Positions 14,563 to 22,547 of a stretch of DNA of 24,594 nucleotides are shown here, piece by piece. The translations under genes and the position numbers were made by a program. A model generated the notes under the pieces. It saw only the letters and a list, made by a program, of their open reading frames with translations. It made no database searches and was not told where the DNA came from. Where the stretch lies: positions 1 to 24,594 of the forward strand of contig JAGQLH010000006.1 of NCBI GenBank assembly GCA_020429465.1, read 5' to 3'. The stretch is from Candidatus Dojkabacteria bacterium. GTDB lineage: Bacteria > Patescibacteriota > Dojkabacteria > B142 > WJKM01. Position 1 is the stretch's first letter. Every line of letters begins with the position of its first letter.

Positions 14563-16527
14563 ATGAAATTCAGTGTCGCACCAGAACTATTCAAATTGTT
14601 TCCACAAGCTAAAATCGCAGGAATATTCATACATGGGATCACTAACACACAACATGAAGACCTAACTGCGAATCTATTAAAAGAATATATCAATTCGATC
14701 TTTAAGGAGACCGAGCGACTTGCCCATAAAAACCTAACGAGCTGGGGCACTACACTTGATAAGCTAAACATAGACAGGAAAAAAGTATTACCGTCCCACA
14801 TAGCCTTACTTCAAAGAGCTATAAAAAAGGGGGACCTGCCATCCATTTCAAGTCTTGTTAATGTGTATAATTTATTCTCTTTAAAAAATAGAGTCCCGAT
14901 TGGGGGTCATGACACCTCAAATTTAAAACATATACACCTCGGACTGACAAAAACAAATGATTCTTTCACCCCCATGGGAGAAACATCATCACAAAGCATT
15001 CCAGAAGGGGAATGGGCATATCGAGATCCAGAACAAAGACTTGTTTTAACCCGCCACGTAGTATGGCGGCAATCAGATGACGATAAAATCACGAAGGAAA
15101 CTACCTCTGTTTTTATCCCAATAGACGATATCCCAAATAACTTCAGCTATGAAGAATTAGAAACATTAGCTAGTGAACTTGCAGGAAGTATCATAGAACT
15201 CCTTGGAGGAACTGCAGCATATGGAATTGTTAATAAATATAATACAGAGATTGATTCCTCAGTACTACCTGAATGTACATATGATAAAAAAAGAATTACC
15301 ATACTTCAAACTAAACGTATGGATGTAATTACTGATGAAGAAAAAGTAGAGGAGGTCCTAACAAAAGGAATAAAAGACATTTTTCCAGGAAAGGACGCAC
15401 TTAAAGAATCTATGCTTTCTGGGAAACGACTAAAACTATATACCGGCATCGATCCTACAGCAAATTTCATACATATGGGGCATATGATCTGGATGAAGAA
15501 ATTGCGAGAATTTCAAAAGCTCGGGCATGAAGTAATATTCCTGATTGGAGGCTTTACCGCAATGATTGGGGACCCAGACAAAACCTATACTAGAGAACCA
15601 CTAACACGAGAAGGCGTGAAAGAGAATTTTCAAAACTACAAAGCGGATGCAGCAAAAATATTAGATTTTGATTGGGAGGATAATCCCATTCTTGTTCAAA
15701 ACAATTATGATTGGCTATCTCAACTAACTCTCGATAGCTGGATACATATTATGTCAAATGTAACACTACAACATATTTTGAGTCATGATATGTTTAGGAA
15801 TAGACTGGAAGAACAGACCCCAATTAGACTTCACGAAATTGTGTACCCTCTACTACAAGGTTATGATAGTGTTCATATGGAGGTTGATCTAGAAGTGGGC
15901 GGAAGTGATCAAACATTCAATATGCTAACTGGACGTGTACTTGAAAGAAATATCATTGGTAAAGAAAAACATGTACTCACCATGAAATTACTAACTGATA
16001 ACAACGGGAAAAAAATGGGGAAGACTACAGGAAACGCTATTAGTTTTAAGGATTCCCCAAGAGACGTGTACGGCAAAGTAATGAGTTTTGCAGATGAGAT
16101 ACTTCCCCTTGCATACGAACTCTTAAGTGAGAAAAACATGTCAGAAATTGAGTCTTTAACTCCAAAATTATCTACCAACCCTATGGAGGTAAAGAAAGAT
16201 TTAGCATTCGAACTAACAAAACTTATGCATTCCGAAAAAGATGCAGAGAAAGCAGCACAGGATTTCACAACTATTGTTCAAAATAAAGAAATCCCTGACG
16301 ACATTCCTACTTTAGAAATTTCAGATTTTAATTCCGATAGTGCTACTCTTGTTGACATCATCTACACTGCAAACCTAACAAAGAGCAGAGGAGAAACCAA
16401 ACGATTGGCACAACAGGGTGGTATCAAAGTGAATGATGAAAAGATTCTTGATACCAACCAGGAAATTCCCCTAACACCGGATACCATTATTCAGATTGGT
16501 AAACGAAAATGGGTAAAACTTATTTAA
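14563..16527 (+). CDS. tyrS: tyrosyl-tRNA synthetase with an N-terminal fused solo B3/4 domain
   Basis: A 654-residue protein in two parts. Residues about 1-235 match the solo B3/4 domain family related to the editing domain of PheRS beta; VNVYNLFSLKNRVPIGGHD and the later RHVVWRQ...TSVFIPIDD stretch are diagnostic. Residues about 240-654 are a full tyrosyl-tRNA synthetase that charges tRNA-Tyr. It shows GIDPTANFIHMGHM with HMGH at 304-307, LLQGYDSVHMEVDLEVGGSD for tyrosine and ATP binding, KMGKT at 484-488 in place of KMSKS, and a C-terminal S4 RNA-binding domain (about 590-654). The usual TyrRS is about 400 residues, so the extra domain accounts for the length. No stop or frameshift separates the halves. 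It may edit misacylated tRNA in cis or in trans (inference). Confidence 0.92.
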   Translation: MKFSVAPELFKLFPQAKIAGIFIHGITNTQHEDLTANLLKEYINSIFKETERLAHKNLTSWGTTLDKLNIDRKKVLPSHIALLQRAIKKGDLPSISSLVNVYNLFSLKNRVPIGGHDTSNLKHIHLGLTKTNDSFTPMGETSSQSIPEGEWAYRDPEQRLVLTRHVVWRQSDDDKITKETTSVFIPIDDIPNNFSYEELETLASELAGSIIELLGGTAAYGIVNKYNTEIDSSVLPECTYDKKRITILQTKRMDVITDEEKVEEVLTKGIKDIFPGKDALKESMLSGKRLKLYTGIDPTANFIHMGHMIWMKKLREFQKLGHEVIFLIGGFTAMIGDPDKTYTREPLTREGVKENFQNYKADAAKILDFDWEDNPILVQNNYDWLSQLTLDSWIHIMSNVTLQHILSHDMFRNRLEEQTPIRLHEIVYPLLQGYDSVHMEVDLEVGGSDQTFNMLTGRVLERNIIGKEKHVLTMKLLTDNNGKKMGKTTGNAISFKDSPRDVYGKVMSFADEILPLAYELLSEKNMSEIESLTPKLSTNPMEVKKDLAFELTKLMHSEKDAEKAAQDFTTIVQNKEIPDDIPTLEISDFNSDSATLVDIIYTANLTKSRGETKRLAQQGGIKVNDEKILDTNQEIPLTPDTIIQIGKRKWVKLI

Positions 16528-16552
16528 CAATAATCATACAAAAGCAACAAAA

Positions 16553-16663
16553 ATGAAATACAAAAGAAAAATGAAAACTATTGGGAAATATTTCCTCCTC
16601 ATAATTGTTATTGGGGGAATACTCATTAGTATTATCTCACCATTACTCTTATTATATAGCTAG
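16553..16663 (+). CDS. 36-residue single-pass membrane peptide
   Basis: A short reading frame, ATG 16553 to TAG 16661-16663, encodes a basic N-terminus (MKYKRKMKTIGK) followed by one strongly hydrophobic helix (YFLLIIVIGGILISIISPL) and a short tail. The basic-then-hydrophobic pattern suggests an inner-membrane peptide with its N-terminus inside. It starts 25 nt after tyrS and ends 29 nt before the proposed recG start, in the same direction, so it may be part of that transcript. No family is recognised. The possibility that it is not translated remains, because there is no Shine-Dalgarno sequence, though real genes here also lack one. Confidence 0.5.
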   Translation: MKYKRKMKTIGKYFLLIIVIGGILISIISPLLLLYS

Positions 16664-16692
16664 GTAGCAGCTATTTATTATTATATAGTCCT

Positions 16693-18729
16693 ATTAAACT
16701 TACTGATTCGATCGAAAAAGTATCGGGCATTGGTCCACAGAGCGCAAAAAAAATGCGCAAGCTTGATATTTTCACCATCAAAGATCTAATTTTCTACTAC
16801 CCAAGGTATCATCATGACTATGCTGATATTGTTCAATTAAAAGACCTTAATTTCGAACGTATACAGACTGTAAAAGTATCTGTTACAAAATTCAATTCGA
16901 TCAAACTTCGTGGGAAACGAGCAAAATCAATACAGAAAGCGAAAGTTCATGATGAAAGTGGTAGCCTAGAAGTTGTTTGGTTTAACCAACCTTTTATAGA
17001 AACATACTTTACCCAGAATCAGGAAGTATACCTTGCAGCTAAGCTTACGAAGAATGGATCTAAACTCCAAATTACAAACCCTGAATATGAAATTTTGCGT
17101 GAAGATCAAACTTCAACTACTCATTTAGGTAGAATTTCCCCCGTATACGCGCTTACTGAAGGGATTCGTCAAAAATGGCTTCGCCAAAAACTCAAGTGGC
17201 TTTTAGAAAAACTTGACTATATAAGCGATCTAAAAGATACATTACATCCTCATATACAAAAAGAGTTTTCATTAATAGACATTAAGGCTGCAATTCAGAA
17301 TATTCATTTTCCTGACTCTAAAACTCATCTCGAACAGGCAGAAAGACGACTTGGTTTTGAAGAACTTCTAAGAATTCAGATTGATCTAGAAAAGCAAAAG
17401 CGTGCTCGCTCAGAAACCACTGCACCTCTCTTTACTAACAGTGATGAAGCATACAAAATTGTGAATGATTTTATAAAATCCCTTCCCTTTACTCCAACGA
17501 AAGATCAGTCTAAAGCTATAGAAGACATCCTGGGTGATTTCACTCTCCAGAGCCCAATGCGCCGTCTCTTACAGGGAGATGTAGGAAGTGGAAAAACTTT
17601 AGTAGCAGTTTTGGCTGGATTATACGTTGCAACGCAAAAAAAAGACGTTATGGTTATGGCACCAACCACAGTTCTTGCTCAACAATTGTACAATTCATTC
17701 AAAACATATTTAGAGCAATTTGACTTCACAGTAAGGCTCGCCACCTCATCTACTAAGAATTCAACAAAAACTACACCCAAAGGATCCCTGGAGATGGGAA
17801 TTACTGAGGGTAAGTCCTGTGTAACAATAGGGACACATTCACTACTATTCTTAGACGATACATTTTACTCTAATCTAGGTTTACTTATTATTGATGAGCA
17901 ACATAGATTTGGTGTTTCCCAACGAGAACAACTAACAAAAGTACTAGAAGAACGGGAAAAAGAACCGCACTACCTAACGATGACAGCAACACCAATTCCC
18001 CGAACTTTAGCAATGACCATCTTTGGAGATATAGATGTAAGCACAATCACGGAAAAACCAAAGGGGAGAAAAGAGATAAAAAGTCATTTAGTCCCACATA
18101 CAAAACGAGTAGATAGCTACAAATGGATTAAGAATACCATTTCCGATGGCATGCAAGCCTTTTGGGTCTGCCCACTTATTGAGGAATCTGATAACAATTC
18201 CATTAAATCAGCAAAGGCTACCCACAAAGAACTTCAAAAAATATTCCCAGACCTACGGATAGAGCTACTGCATGGTCAACTCAAAGAAGAACAAAAACAA
18301 AAAATACTGCAAGATTTTAAAGATAAAAAATTCAATATCCTGGTTTCGACCTCTGTGATTGAAGTTGGTATAGATGTACCAAATGCAAACATTATCATAA
18401 TTGAAGGAGCCGAGCGTTTTGGACTTGCACAACTCCACCAATTGCGAGGGAGAGTGGGCAGAGGAGAATCACAAGCATATTGCTTCCTATTCCTATCTGA
18501 TGAAATTAATGCTTCAGAAAAAAGCATAGAACGTTTAAAATATTTTGCAAAAGAACCGGATGGTTTAAAAATTGCTGAATACGACTTACAGTCTAGAGGC
18601 CCTGGAGAGGTTTATGGAACAAAACAATCAGGAATACCGAATCTAAAAATTGCTTCTCTTACAGATACAGCACTTGTTAGCGAAACAAGAAAAGCAGCCA
18701 AATTACTATTAGATATTACTAAGCATTAA
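16693..18729 (+). CDS. recG: ATP-dependent DNA helicase RecG, apparent ATT start
   Basis: RecG remodels stalled replication forks and Holliday junctions. The frame begins IKLTDSIEKVSGIGPQSAKKM, the helix-hairpin-helix-like RecG N-terminus, followed by FTIKDLIFYYPRYHHDY, an OB-fold wedge domain, Walker A GDVGSGKT (17575-17598), DEQH box (17893-17904), TATPIPRTLAM, and motif VI LHQLRGRVGRG. The first ATG (16753) lies inside the conserved N-terminal motif, and no ATG, GTG, TTG or CTG exists in frame between the upstream small gene and it. ATT at 16693 is therefore the likely start, giving 678 residues, close to the family norm. A small 6-bp hairpin (16656-16674) lies just upstream. It overlaps uppP by one base (TAATG). 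Confidence 0.93.
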   Translation: MKLTDSIEKVSGIGPQSAKKMRKLDIFTIKDLIFYYPRYHHDYADIVQLKDLNFERIQTVKVSVTKFNSIKLRGKRAKSIQKAKVHDESGSLEVVWFNQPFIETYFTQNQEVYLAAKLTKNGSKLQITNPEYEILREDQTSTTHLGRISPVYALTEGIRQKWLRQKLKWLLEKLDYISDLKDTLHPHIQKEFSLIDIKAAIQNIHFPDSKTHLEQAERRLGFEELLRIQIDLEKQKRARSETTAPLFTNSDEAYKIVNDFIKSLPFTPTKDQSKAIEDILGDFTLQSPMRRLLQGDVGSGKTLVAVLAGLYVATQKKDVMVMAPTTVLAQQLYNSFKTYLEQFDFTVRLATSSTKNSTKTTPKGSLEMGITEGKSCVTIGTHSLLFLDDTFYSNLGLLIIDEQHRFGVSQREQLTKVLEEREKEPHYLTMTATPIPRTLAMTIFGDIDVSTITEKPKGRKEIKSHLVPHTKRVDSYKWIKNTISDGMQAFWVCPLIEESDNNSIKSAKATHKELQKIFPDLRIELLHGQLKEEQKQKILQDFKDKKFNILVSTSVIEVGIDVPNANIIIIEGAERFGLAQLHQLRGRVGRGESQAYCFLFLSDEINASEKSIERLKYFAKEPDGLKIAEYDLQSRGPGEVYGTKQSGIPNLKIASLTDTALVSETRKAAKLLLDITKH

Positions 18730-19532
18730 TGACATTACAACAAACATTCATACTTGGCATACTACAAGGAGTAACTGAATTTATACCTGTCTCTAGCTCG
18801 GGACATCTACTATTATTTCCATTTTTATTTGGTTGGGATGTCCAACCAACTGCATTTGATATAGTGGTTCATATCGGAACACTTGCTGCATTACTAATTT
18901 ACTTTAGAAAAAAATTATTTTTGTTGCTTAGAAATTCCATAGAGCTAGTACATCAAAAAAAAACAACATCACTAAAAAATTCATTGGCAGTAAAAATAGC
19001 AATCGGAACATTACCAGCAATATTCGTTGGAGCATTATTCACTGAAATTATCAATGAAACTTTCAAATCTCCCCTTATAGCATCTCTTAGCCTCATAACA
19101 ATTGGAATATTATTCCTAGTACCCGAACGTCTCTGGAAGAGCTCAAAAGTAGATCTCAAAGAGATTTCTACAAAGGATTCAATTATTATTGGACTGTTTC
19201 AAGTACTTGCTTTTATTCGAGGGACTTCAAGATCAGGGATTACTATACTGGGCGGACTTGTTAGAGGACTAACACGTGAACAGGCAACTGAATTTTCATT
19301 CCTACTTGGAATACCTATCATCGCTCTTGCTGGAGCGTATGAACTTATTAACATAAATGAACTACTCCAAATTGGAATCCCAACCATACTAGTTGGACTA
19401 ACAAGTTCATTTCTTAGTGGATACCTAGCAATAACGTTTATGATGAAATTTGTAAAAAAACACGGACTATTAATTTTTGGAGTTTACAGGATAATACTTG
19501 GTATAATAGTCATCACAACAACTATAAGATAA
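18729..19532 (+). CDS. uppP: undecaprenyl-diphosphate phosphatase (BacA/UppP)
   Basis: An integral membrane enzyme that dephosphorylates undecaprenyl pyrophosphate so the lipid carrier can be reused in peptidoglycan synthesis; it also confers bacitracin tolerance. The 267-residue length is normal, with about eight hydrophobic segments. The first active-site motif is QGVTEFIPVSSSGHL (E17, H26). The second is RGTSRSG at 164-170, keeping the catalytic arginine R168 but with arginine where proline is usual (PGTSRSG). The ATG overlaps the recG stop (TAATG), implying translational coupling. It fits functionally with the class A PBP in this window, which releases the pyrophosphorylated carrier. Confidence 0.95.
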   Translation: MTLQQTFILGILQGVTEFIPVSSSGHLLLFPFLFGWDVQPTAFDIVVHIGTLAALLIYFRKKLFLLLRNSIELVHQKKTTSLKNSLAVKIAIGTLPAIFVGALFTEIINETFKSPLIASLSLITIGILFLVPERLWKSSKVDLKEISTKDSIIIGLFQVLAFIRGTSRSGITILGGLVRGLTREQATEFSFLLGIPIIALAGAYELININELLQIGIPTILVGLTSSFLSGYLAITFMMKFVKKHGLLIFGVYRIILGIIVITTTIR

Positions 19533-19546
19533 TTCCCATAATTTTT

Positions 19547-19552
19547 TATAAT
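19547..19552 (+). promoter_or_regulatory. -10 element upstream of the TrmH-family gene
   Basis: A perfect TATAAT lies 19 nt before the ATG at 19572, in the only gap between uppP and the next gene. There is no clear -35 box. The spacing to the start codon is like that of the regulator and deaminase promoters. Confidence 0.4.
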
Positions 19553-19571
19553 TTTACTATAAGACTAAACC

Positions 19572-20030
19572 ATGGATTTATATGTAGTACTTGACGATAT
19601 ACGTTCCGCACTTAATGTTGGAGCTATTTTTCGCACATGCGATGCAGTTGGAGCTAAAAAATTATTTTTGACCGGTATAACCCCATACCCCCCACACAAT
19701 AGAATTCCAAAAACAGCGCTTGGAGCTATAGATTACGTAGATTGGGAATATACAAAAGACAAAGCACATGTTATAAATCACTTAAGAGAACAGAAAATTA
19801 GCATCCTAAGTATTGAGCTTACCGAAAAAGCAACAAACTTGCATGACTACCAATTTCCCAATACCCCAACGGCACTCGTATTCGGAAATGAGATAACGGG
19901 AGTATCAGATGAATATATAAATTCCTCAAACGAAACACTCTATGTTCCGATGTATGGTAAAAAAGAATCTCTTAATGTAGCAACAACCGTTGGCATAACT
20001 GCTTATGAATTTGCTCGCCAAACATATTAA
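19572..20030 (+). CDS. TrmH/SpoU-family RNA 2'-O-methyltransferase
   Basis: A 152-residue SPOUT-class methyltransferase that uses S-adenosylmethionine to methylate ribose 2'-OH in tRNA or rRNA. All three SpoU motifs are present: NVGAIFRTCDAVGAKKLFLTG (motif 1, with the catalytic arginine), ALVFGNEITGVSDE (motif 2) and YVPMYGKKESLNVATTVGI (motif 3, part of the trefoil knot). There is no N-terminal substrate-binding extension, so it is the minimal catalytic form. The exact target (tRNA position 18 or 34, or 23S rRNA) cannot be decided from sequence. It opens a block of RNA-processing genes. Confidence 0.9.
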   Translation: MDLYVVLDDIRSALNVGAIFRTCDAVGAKKLFLTGITPYPPHNRIPKTALGAIDYVDWEYTKDKAHVINHLREQKISILSIELTEKATNLHDYQFPNTPTALVFGNEITGVSDEYINSSNETLYVPMYGKKESLNVATTVGITAYEFARQTY

Positions 20031-20088
20031 GAAGTAGATCTAAATACTACACACAATGATAAAATTTGTTCAATACTAATTAAATCCA

Positions 20089-20640
20089 ATGATCCGTATT
20101 ACTGCAGGAATATATAAAAATAAGAAATTAAACGTCCCAAAAGTTAGCCGCCCCCTGACAGATAGGATTCGAATATCTATGTTCGAGCTTATTCGAGATT
20201 TTATTCCGGGTGCCACAATATTAGACCTATATGCTGGTTCTGGAGTTACAGGCTACGAAGCATTAAGTAGGGGAGGGAAAACATGCCTTTTCATTGATAA
20301 CTCAGAAGAAAGTATAGAAATAATAAAAGAGAATAAATATGTATTAGATCTCGATAATACATCTGTAAATATAATCAAATCTAGCGTAGAACGATTTTTA
20401 CAGAATAATGAATTACATTTTGATATTATTTTTCTTGACCCTCCATTTGACGAGATATTCAAACTCAATATTACAAAGTTGGTTTCTTTTCTCAATGTGG
20501 ATGGGGTAGTAGTGGCACGTCTACCAAAAGATTTTACAAAAAAACAAAAACATAAGCTTTCTATCAGTAACGAAGTAGAAGAAGTATATAAAAAATCATA
20601 TGGTCAAAGTGAAGTAGTTTTTTATAAACGTAAAGTGTGA
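20089..20640 (+). CDS. rsmD: 16S rRNA guanine-N2 methyltransferase RsmD
   Basis: A 183-residue Rossmann-fold methyltransferase of the RsmD family, which methylates G966 (E. coli numbering) of 16S rRNA. Motifs: MIRITAGIYKNKKL and RPLTDRIRISMFELI at the N-terminus (RP-TDR is the family hallmark), SAM-binding LDLYAGSGVTGYEALSRG, FIDNSEES (acidic ribose-binding residue), and catalytic DPPF. Length is typical. It ends in TGA, showing that UGA is a stop in this organism. It sits 58 nt after the TrmH-family gene and 57 nt before rpmF. Confidence 0.93.
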   Translation: MIRITAGIYKNKKLNVPKVSRPLTDRIRISMFELIRDFIPGATILDLYAGSGVTGYEALSRGGKTCLFIDNSEESIEIIKENKYVLDLDNTSVNIIKSSVERFLQNNELHFDIIFLDPPFDEIFKLNITKLVSFLNVDGVVVARLPKDFTKKQKHKLSISNEVEEVYKKSYGQSEVVFYKRKV

Positions 20641-20697
20641 TAAAATCATCAAGCATTTTTCTATGCAAAGATTTCATATTTATTATTCGAATTTGCA

Positions 20698-20889
20698 GTG
20701 GGAGCACAGCCAAAACGAAAACTTCATAGAAAGTACACTCGACGATCTCATCTTATGAGTAAACTTCGAACAGCTTGGAACTCGTTTACTAAGTGTCCTG
20801 ACACAGGAAAATGGAAGAAACCACATACAGTTTCTCCATATACTGGGAAATACAAAGGTAAACAAGTTGTTGCTGTCAATGAAGCCTAA
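20698..20889 (+). CDS. rpmF: 50S ribosomal protein L32 with degraded zinc ribbon
   Basis: A 63-residue basic protein starting at GTG. GAQPKRKLHRKYTRRSHL matches the L32 N-terminal segment, and KKPHTVSPYTGKYKGKQVV matches its C-terminal half (usual form LPHRVCPHCGYYKGREVI). Of the four zinc-binding cysteines only C33 remains; the others are T36, S46 and T49, so it should not bind zinc. Cysteine-free L32 variants are known in other bacteria. The position between rsmD and nusB, 11-nt overlap with the nusB start, and preserved L32 spacing support the call despite the divergence. Confidence 0.88.
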   Translation: MGAQPKRKLHRKYTRRSHLMSKLRTAWNSFTKCPDTGKWKKPHTVSPYTGKYKGKQVVAVNEA

Positions 20890-21331
20890 AGCCCAAAATA
20901 AATCAAGGCATTTTGCTAGATGGTATGCCTTGCAAAAATTGTTCAATCTTCACTTTCTTAAATCAGAAAACGAATCTGATTTCTTGTTTAGTGATACTTC
21001 ATTACAAGAAATCAATGAAAGTATTGCTTTCGATAGTGGTTTAGCGAAAAATCTGGTTTCAGGTGTTATAGAGAATAAAGAGAAAATGAATACATTAATC
21101 TCTAAACTCGCACCTGAACGACCAGTTGATCAAATCTCATCAATAGATCTGCAAATTTTATATCTTGCGATCTTTGAGGGTTTTATTGCAAAATTATCGC
21201 CTGAAAAAGTTGTAATCGATGAAGCAATAGAACTAACAAAAGAATTTGCAACCGATGCAAACAGAAGATTTATAAGTGGAGTATTAGGAAATCTTATTGA
21301 AAACAAAGAAACCTACCTAGATTATTTATAG
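20879..21331 (+). CDS. nusB: transcription antitermination factor NusB
   Basis: A 150-residue all-helical protein that with NusE (S10) binds boxA RNA and supports rRNA transcription and processing. SRHFARWYALQKLFNL matches the NusB N-terminal arginine-rich helix (RRKARELALQALYQ in others). Later segments PVDQISSIDLQILYLAIFEG and KVVIDEAIELTKEFATDANRRFISGVLGNL are clear NusB signatures. I prefer ATG 20879 over in-frame TTG codons at 20867 and 20870, because the conserved part begins soon after. The start overlaps the end of rpmF by 11 nt. rnc follows 7 nt later, a sensible pairing since both act in rRNA maturation. Confidence 0.92.
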   Translation: MKPKAQNKSRHFARWYALQKLFNLHFLKSENESDFLFSDTSLQEINESIAFDSGLAKNLVSGVIENKEKMNTLISKLAPERPVDQISSIDLQILYLAIFEGFIAKLSPEKVVIDEAIELTKEFATDANRRFISGVLGNLIENKETYLDYL

Positions 21332-21338
21332 ACTTCTT

Positions 21339-22073
21339 GTGAATATTTCCCCTGAAGAAAAAACAAAACTAGAATCATTCGCACAATCTATTGGTATTAC
21401 TTACAAGGATATCAGTAATCTCAAACGTGCGTTCATTCATAGATCATATCTTAATGAAGTCACAGAGGGGGGAGTTCACCATAATGAACGTCTCGAATTC
21501 TTAGGAGATGCCGTACTTGAATTAATAATCACTGAGTACTTATTTGATAAATTCCCAGAGAGAAGCGAAGGAGAACTTACAAGCTTTAGAGCTGCACTTG
21601 TGAAGACAGAAAGTCTTGCGGAAACAGCAATGGAGCTAAAAGCAGGGGATTATTTATACATAAGTAAGGGAGAAGACCTTACAGGCGGGAGAACAAAACC
21701 TTACATCCTTGCAAATACTTACGAAGCAATATTGGGCTCAATTTACCGTGACCAAGGATATAACTCAGCTCAAGATTTTGTATCTAGAACCTTAATTCAT
21801 AAAATTGATGATATTGTAAAATATCGTCTCGATATTGATAGTAAGTCCCGATTACAAGAGTTAGCGCAAGAAATCGTGGGAGAAACCCCTTCATATCAAC
21901 TAGTAGAATCGGAAGGGCCTGATCATAATAGAATTTTCACAATGAGAGTTATGGTTGGACCACATGATTTTGGGAGTGGAAAAGGAAGAAGTAAACAGCT
22001 AGCAGAACAACAAGCAGCTGAGGTTGCAATCAAAAACTGGGATTCATTACTAAAAAAATATACTTTGAAATAG
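21339..22073 (+). CDS. rnc: ribonuclease III
   Basis: A 244-residue double-strand-specific endonuclease that cuts pre-rRNA and structured mRNAs. The N-terminal catalytic domain has the signature HNERLEFLGDAVLELI, with E50, E53 and D57 equivalent to E. coli E38, E41 and D45. The second metal-site motif reads ILANTYEAILGS: E129 is kept (E117) but the usual aspartate is asparagine N126 (D114). A dsRNA-binding domain covers about 165-240 (SRLQELAQEI..., ending KQLAEQQAAEVAIKNW). The start is GTG, without a Shine-Dalgarno sequence, 7 nt after nusB. Length and domain order are normal. Confidence 0.95.
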   Translation: MNISPEEKTKLESFAQSIGITYKDISNLKRAFIHRSYLNEVTEGGVHHNERLEFLGDAVLELIITEYLFDKFPERSEGELTSFRAALVKTESLAETAMELKAGDYLYISKGEDLTGGRTKPYILANTYEAILGSIYRDQGYNSAQDFVSRTLIHKIDDIVKYRLDIDSKSRLQELAQEIVGETPSYQLVESEGPDHNRIFTMRVMVGPHDFGSGKGRSKQLAEQQAAEVAIKNWDSLLKKYTLK

Positions 22074-22082
22074 CTTGTGGTA

Positions 22083-22111
22083 TAGTTATTGAGTAAAATT
22101 CATGTTATAAT
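22083..22111 (+). promoter_or_regulatory. promoter upstream of rpsP
   Basis: A perfect TATAAT (22106-22111) is preceded by TAGTTA (22083-22088) at 17 nt; the -35 match is poor. The predicted leader is about 50 nt, longer than others here, and lies between the end of rnc and the rpsP GTG. Confidence 0.45.
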
Positions 22112-22166
22112 CTCCAGTCTTTTCAAATCTGAAAGCTGACTATATTTATATCTTAGTTGAAAAATA

Positions 22167-22547
22167 GTGGTTAAACTACGATTAAAACGACAAGGAAAGA
22201 AATTTCAACCACATTACAGAATTGTCGCTGTAAAAGCACGAACAAAACGTGATGGTGAATCATTAGAAGACTTAGGTCATTATTCGCCTATGTCAAAGGA
22301 ATTAGTAATTAATAAAGACAGAGTAGAATACTGGCTAGGTGTAGGAGCACAACCAACCGATACGGTTAAAGGTCTTCTCATCAAAGAAGGTATTGTGAAA
22401 AAGGATAAAAATACAAAAGTATATAATAAACCACCAAAACAAAAATCACAGGAACGTGCTGCTGCTGCTGAAGAAAAAGCAAAGGAAGAAGAGCCTGTTG
22501 AAGAACCTAAAAATGAAGAATCTACTTCTGAAGAATCATCTGAGTAA
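22167..22547 (+). CDS. rpsP: 30S ribosomal protein S16 with acidic C-terminal extension
   Basis: S16 is a small-subunit assembly protein. VKLRLKRQGKKFQPHYRIVA, KRDGESLEDLGHYSP, and VEYWLGVGAQPTDTVKGLL are clear S16 signatures covering residues 1-80. The remaining 45 residues are a Lys/Gln then Ala/Glu/Ser-rich tail (KEEEPVEEPKNEESTSEESSE), longer than in the standard protein of about 80-90 residues and probably disordered. It starts at GTG; no Shine-Dalgarno sequence is present. khpA begins on the last base of its stop (TAATG), a typical rpsP-khpA pairing. Confidence 0.95.
   Translation: MVKLRLKRQGKKFQPHYRIVAVKARTKRDGESLEDLGHYSPMSKELVINKDRVEYWLGVGAQPTDTVKGLLIKEGIVKKDKNTKVYNKPPKQKSQERAAAAEEKAKEEEPVEEPKNEESTSEESSE

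Noticed and set aside
20867..20878. TTG codons at 20867 and 20870 as nusB start
   Set aside because: The ATG at 20879 is closer to the conserved NusB N-terminus and shortens the overlap with rpmF; nothing upstream supports the TTG starts.
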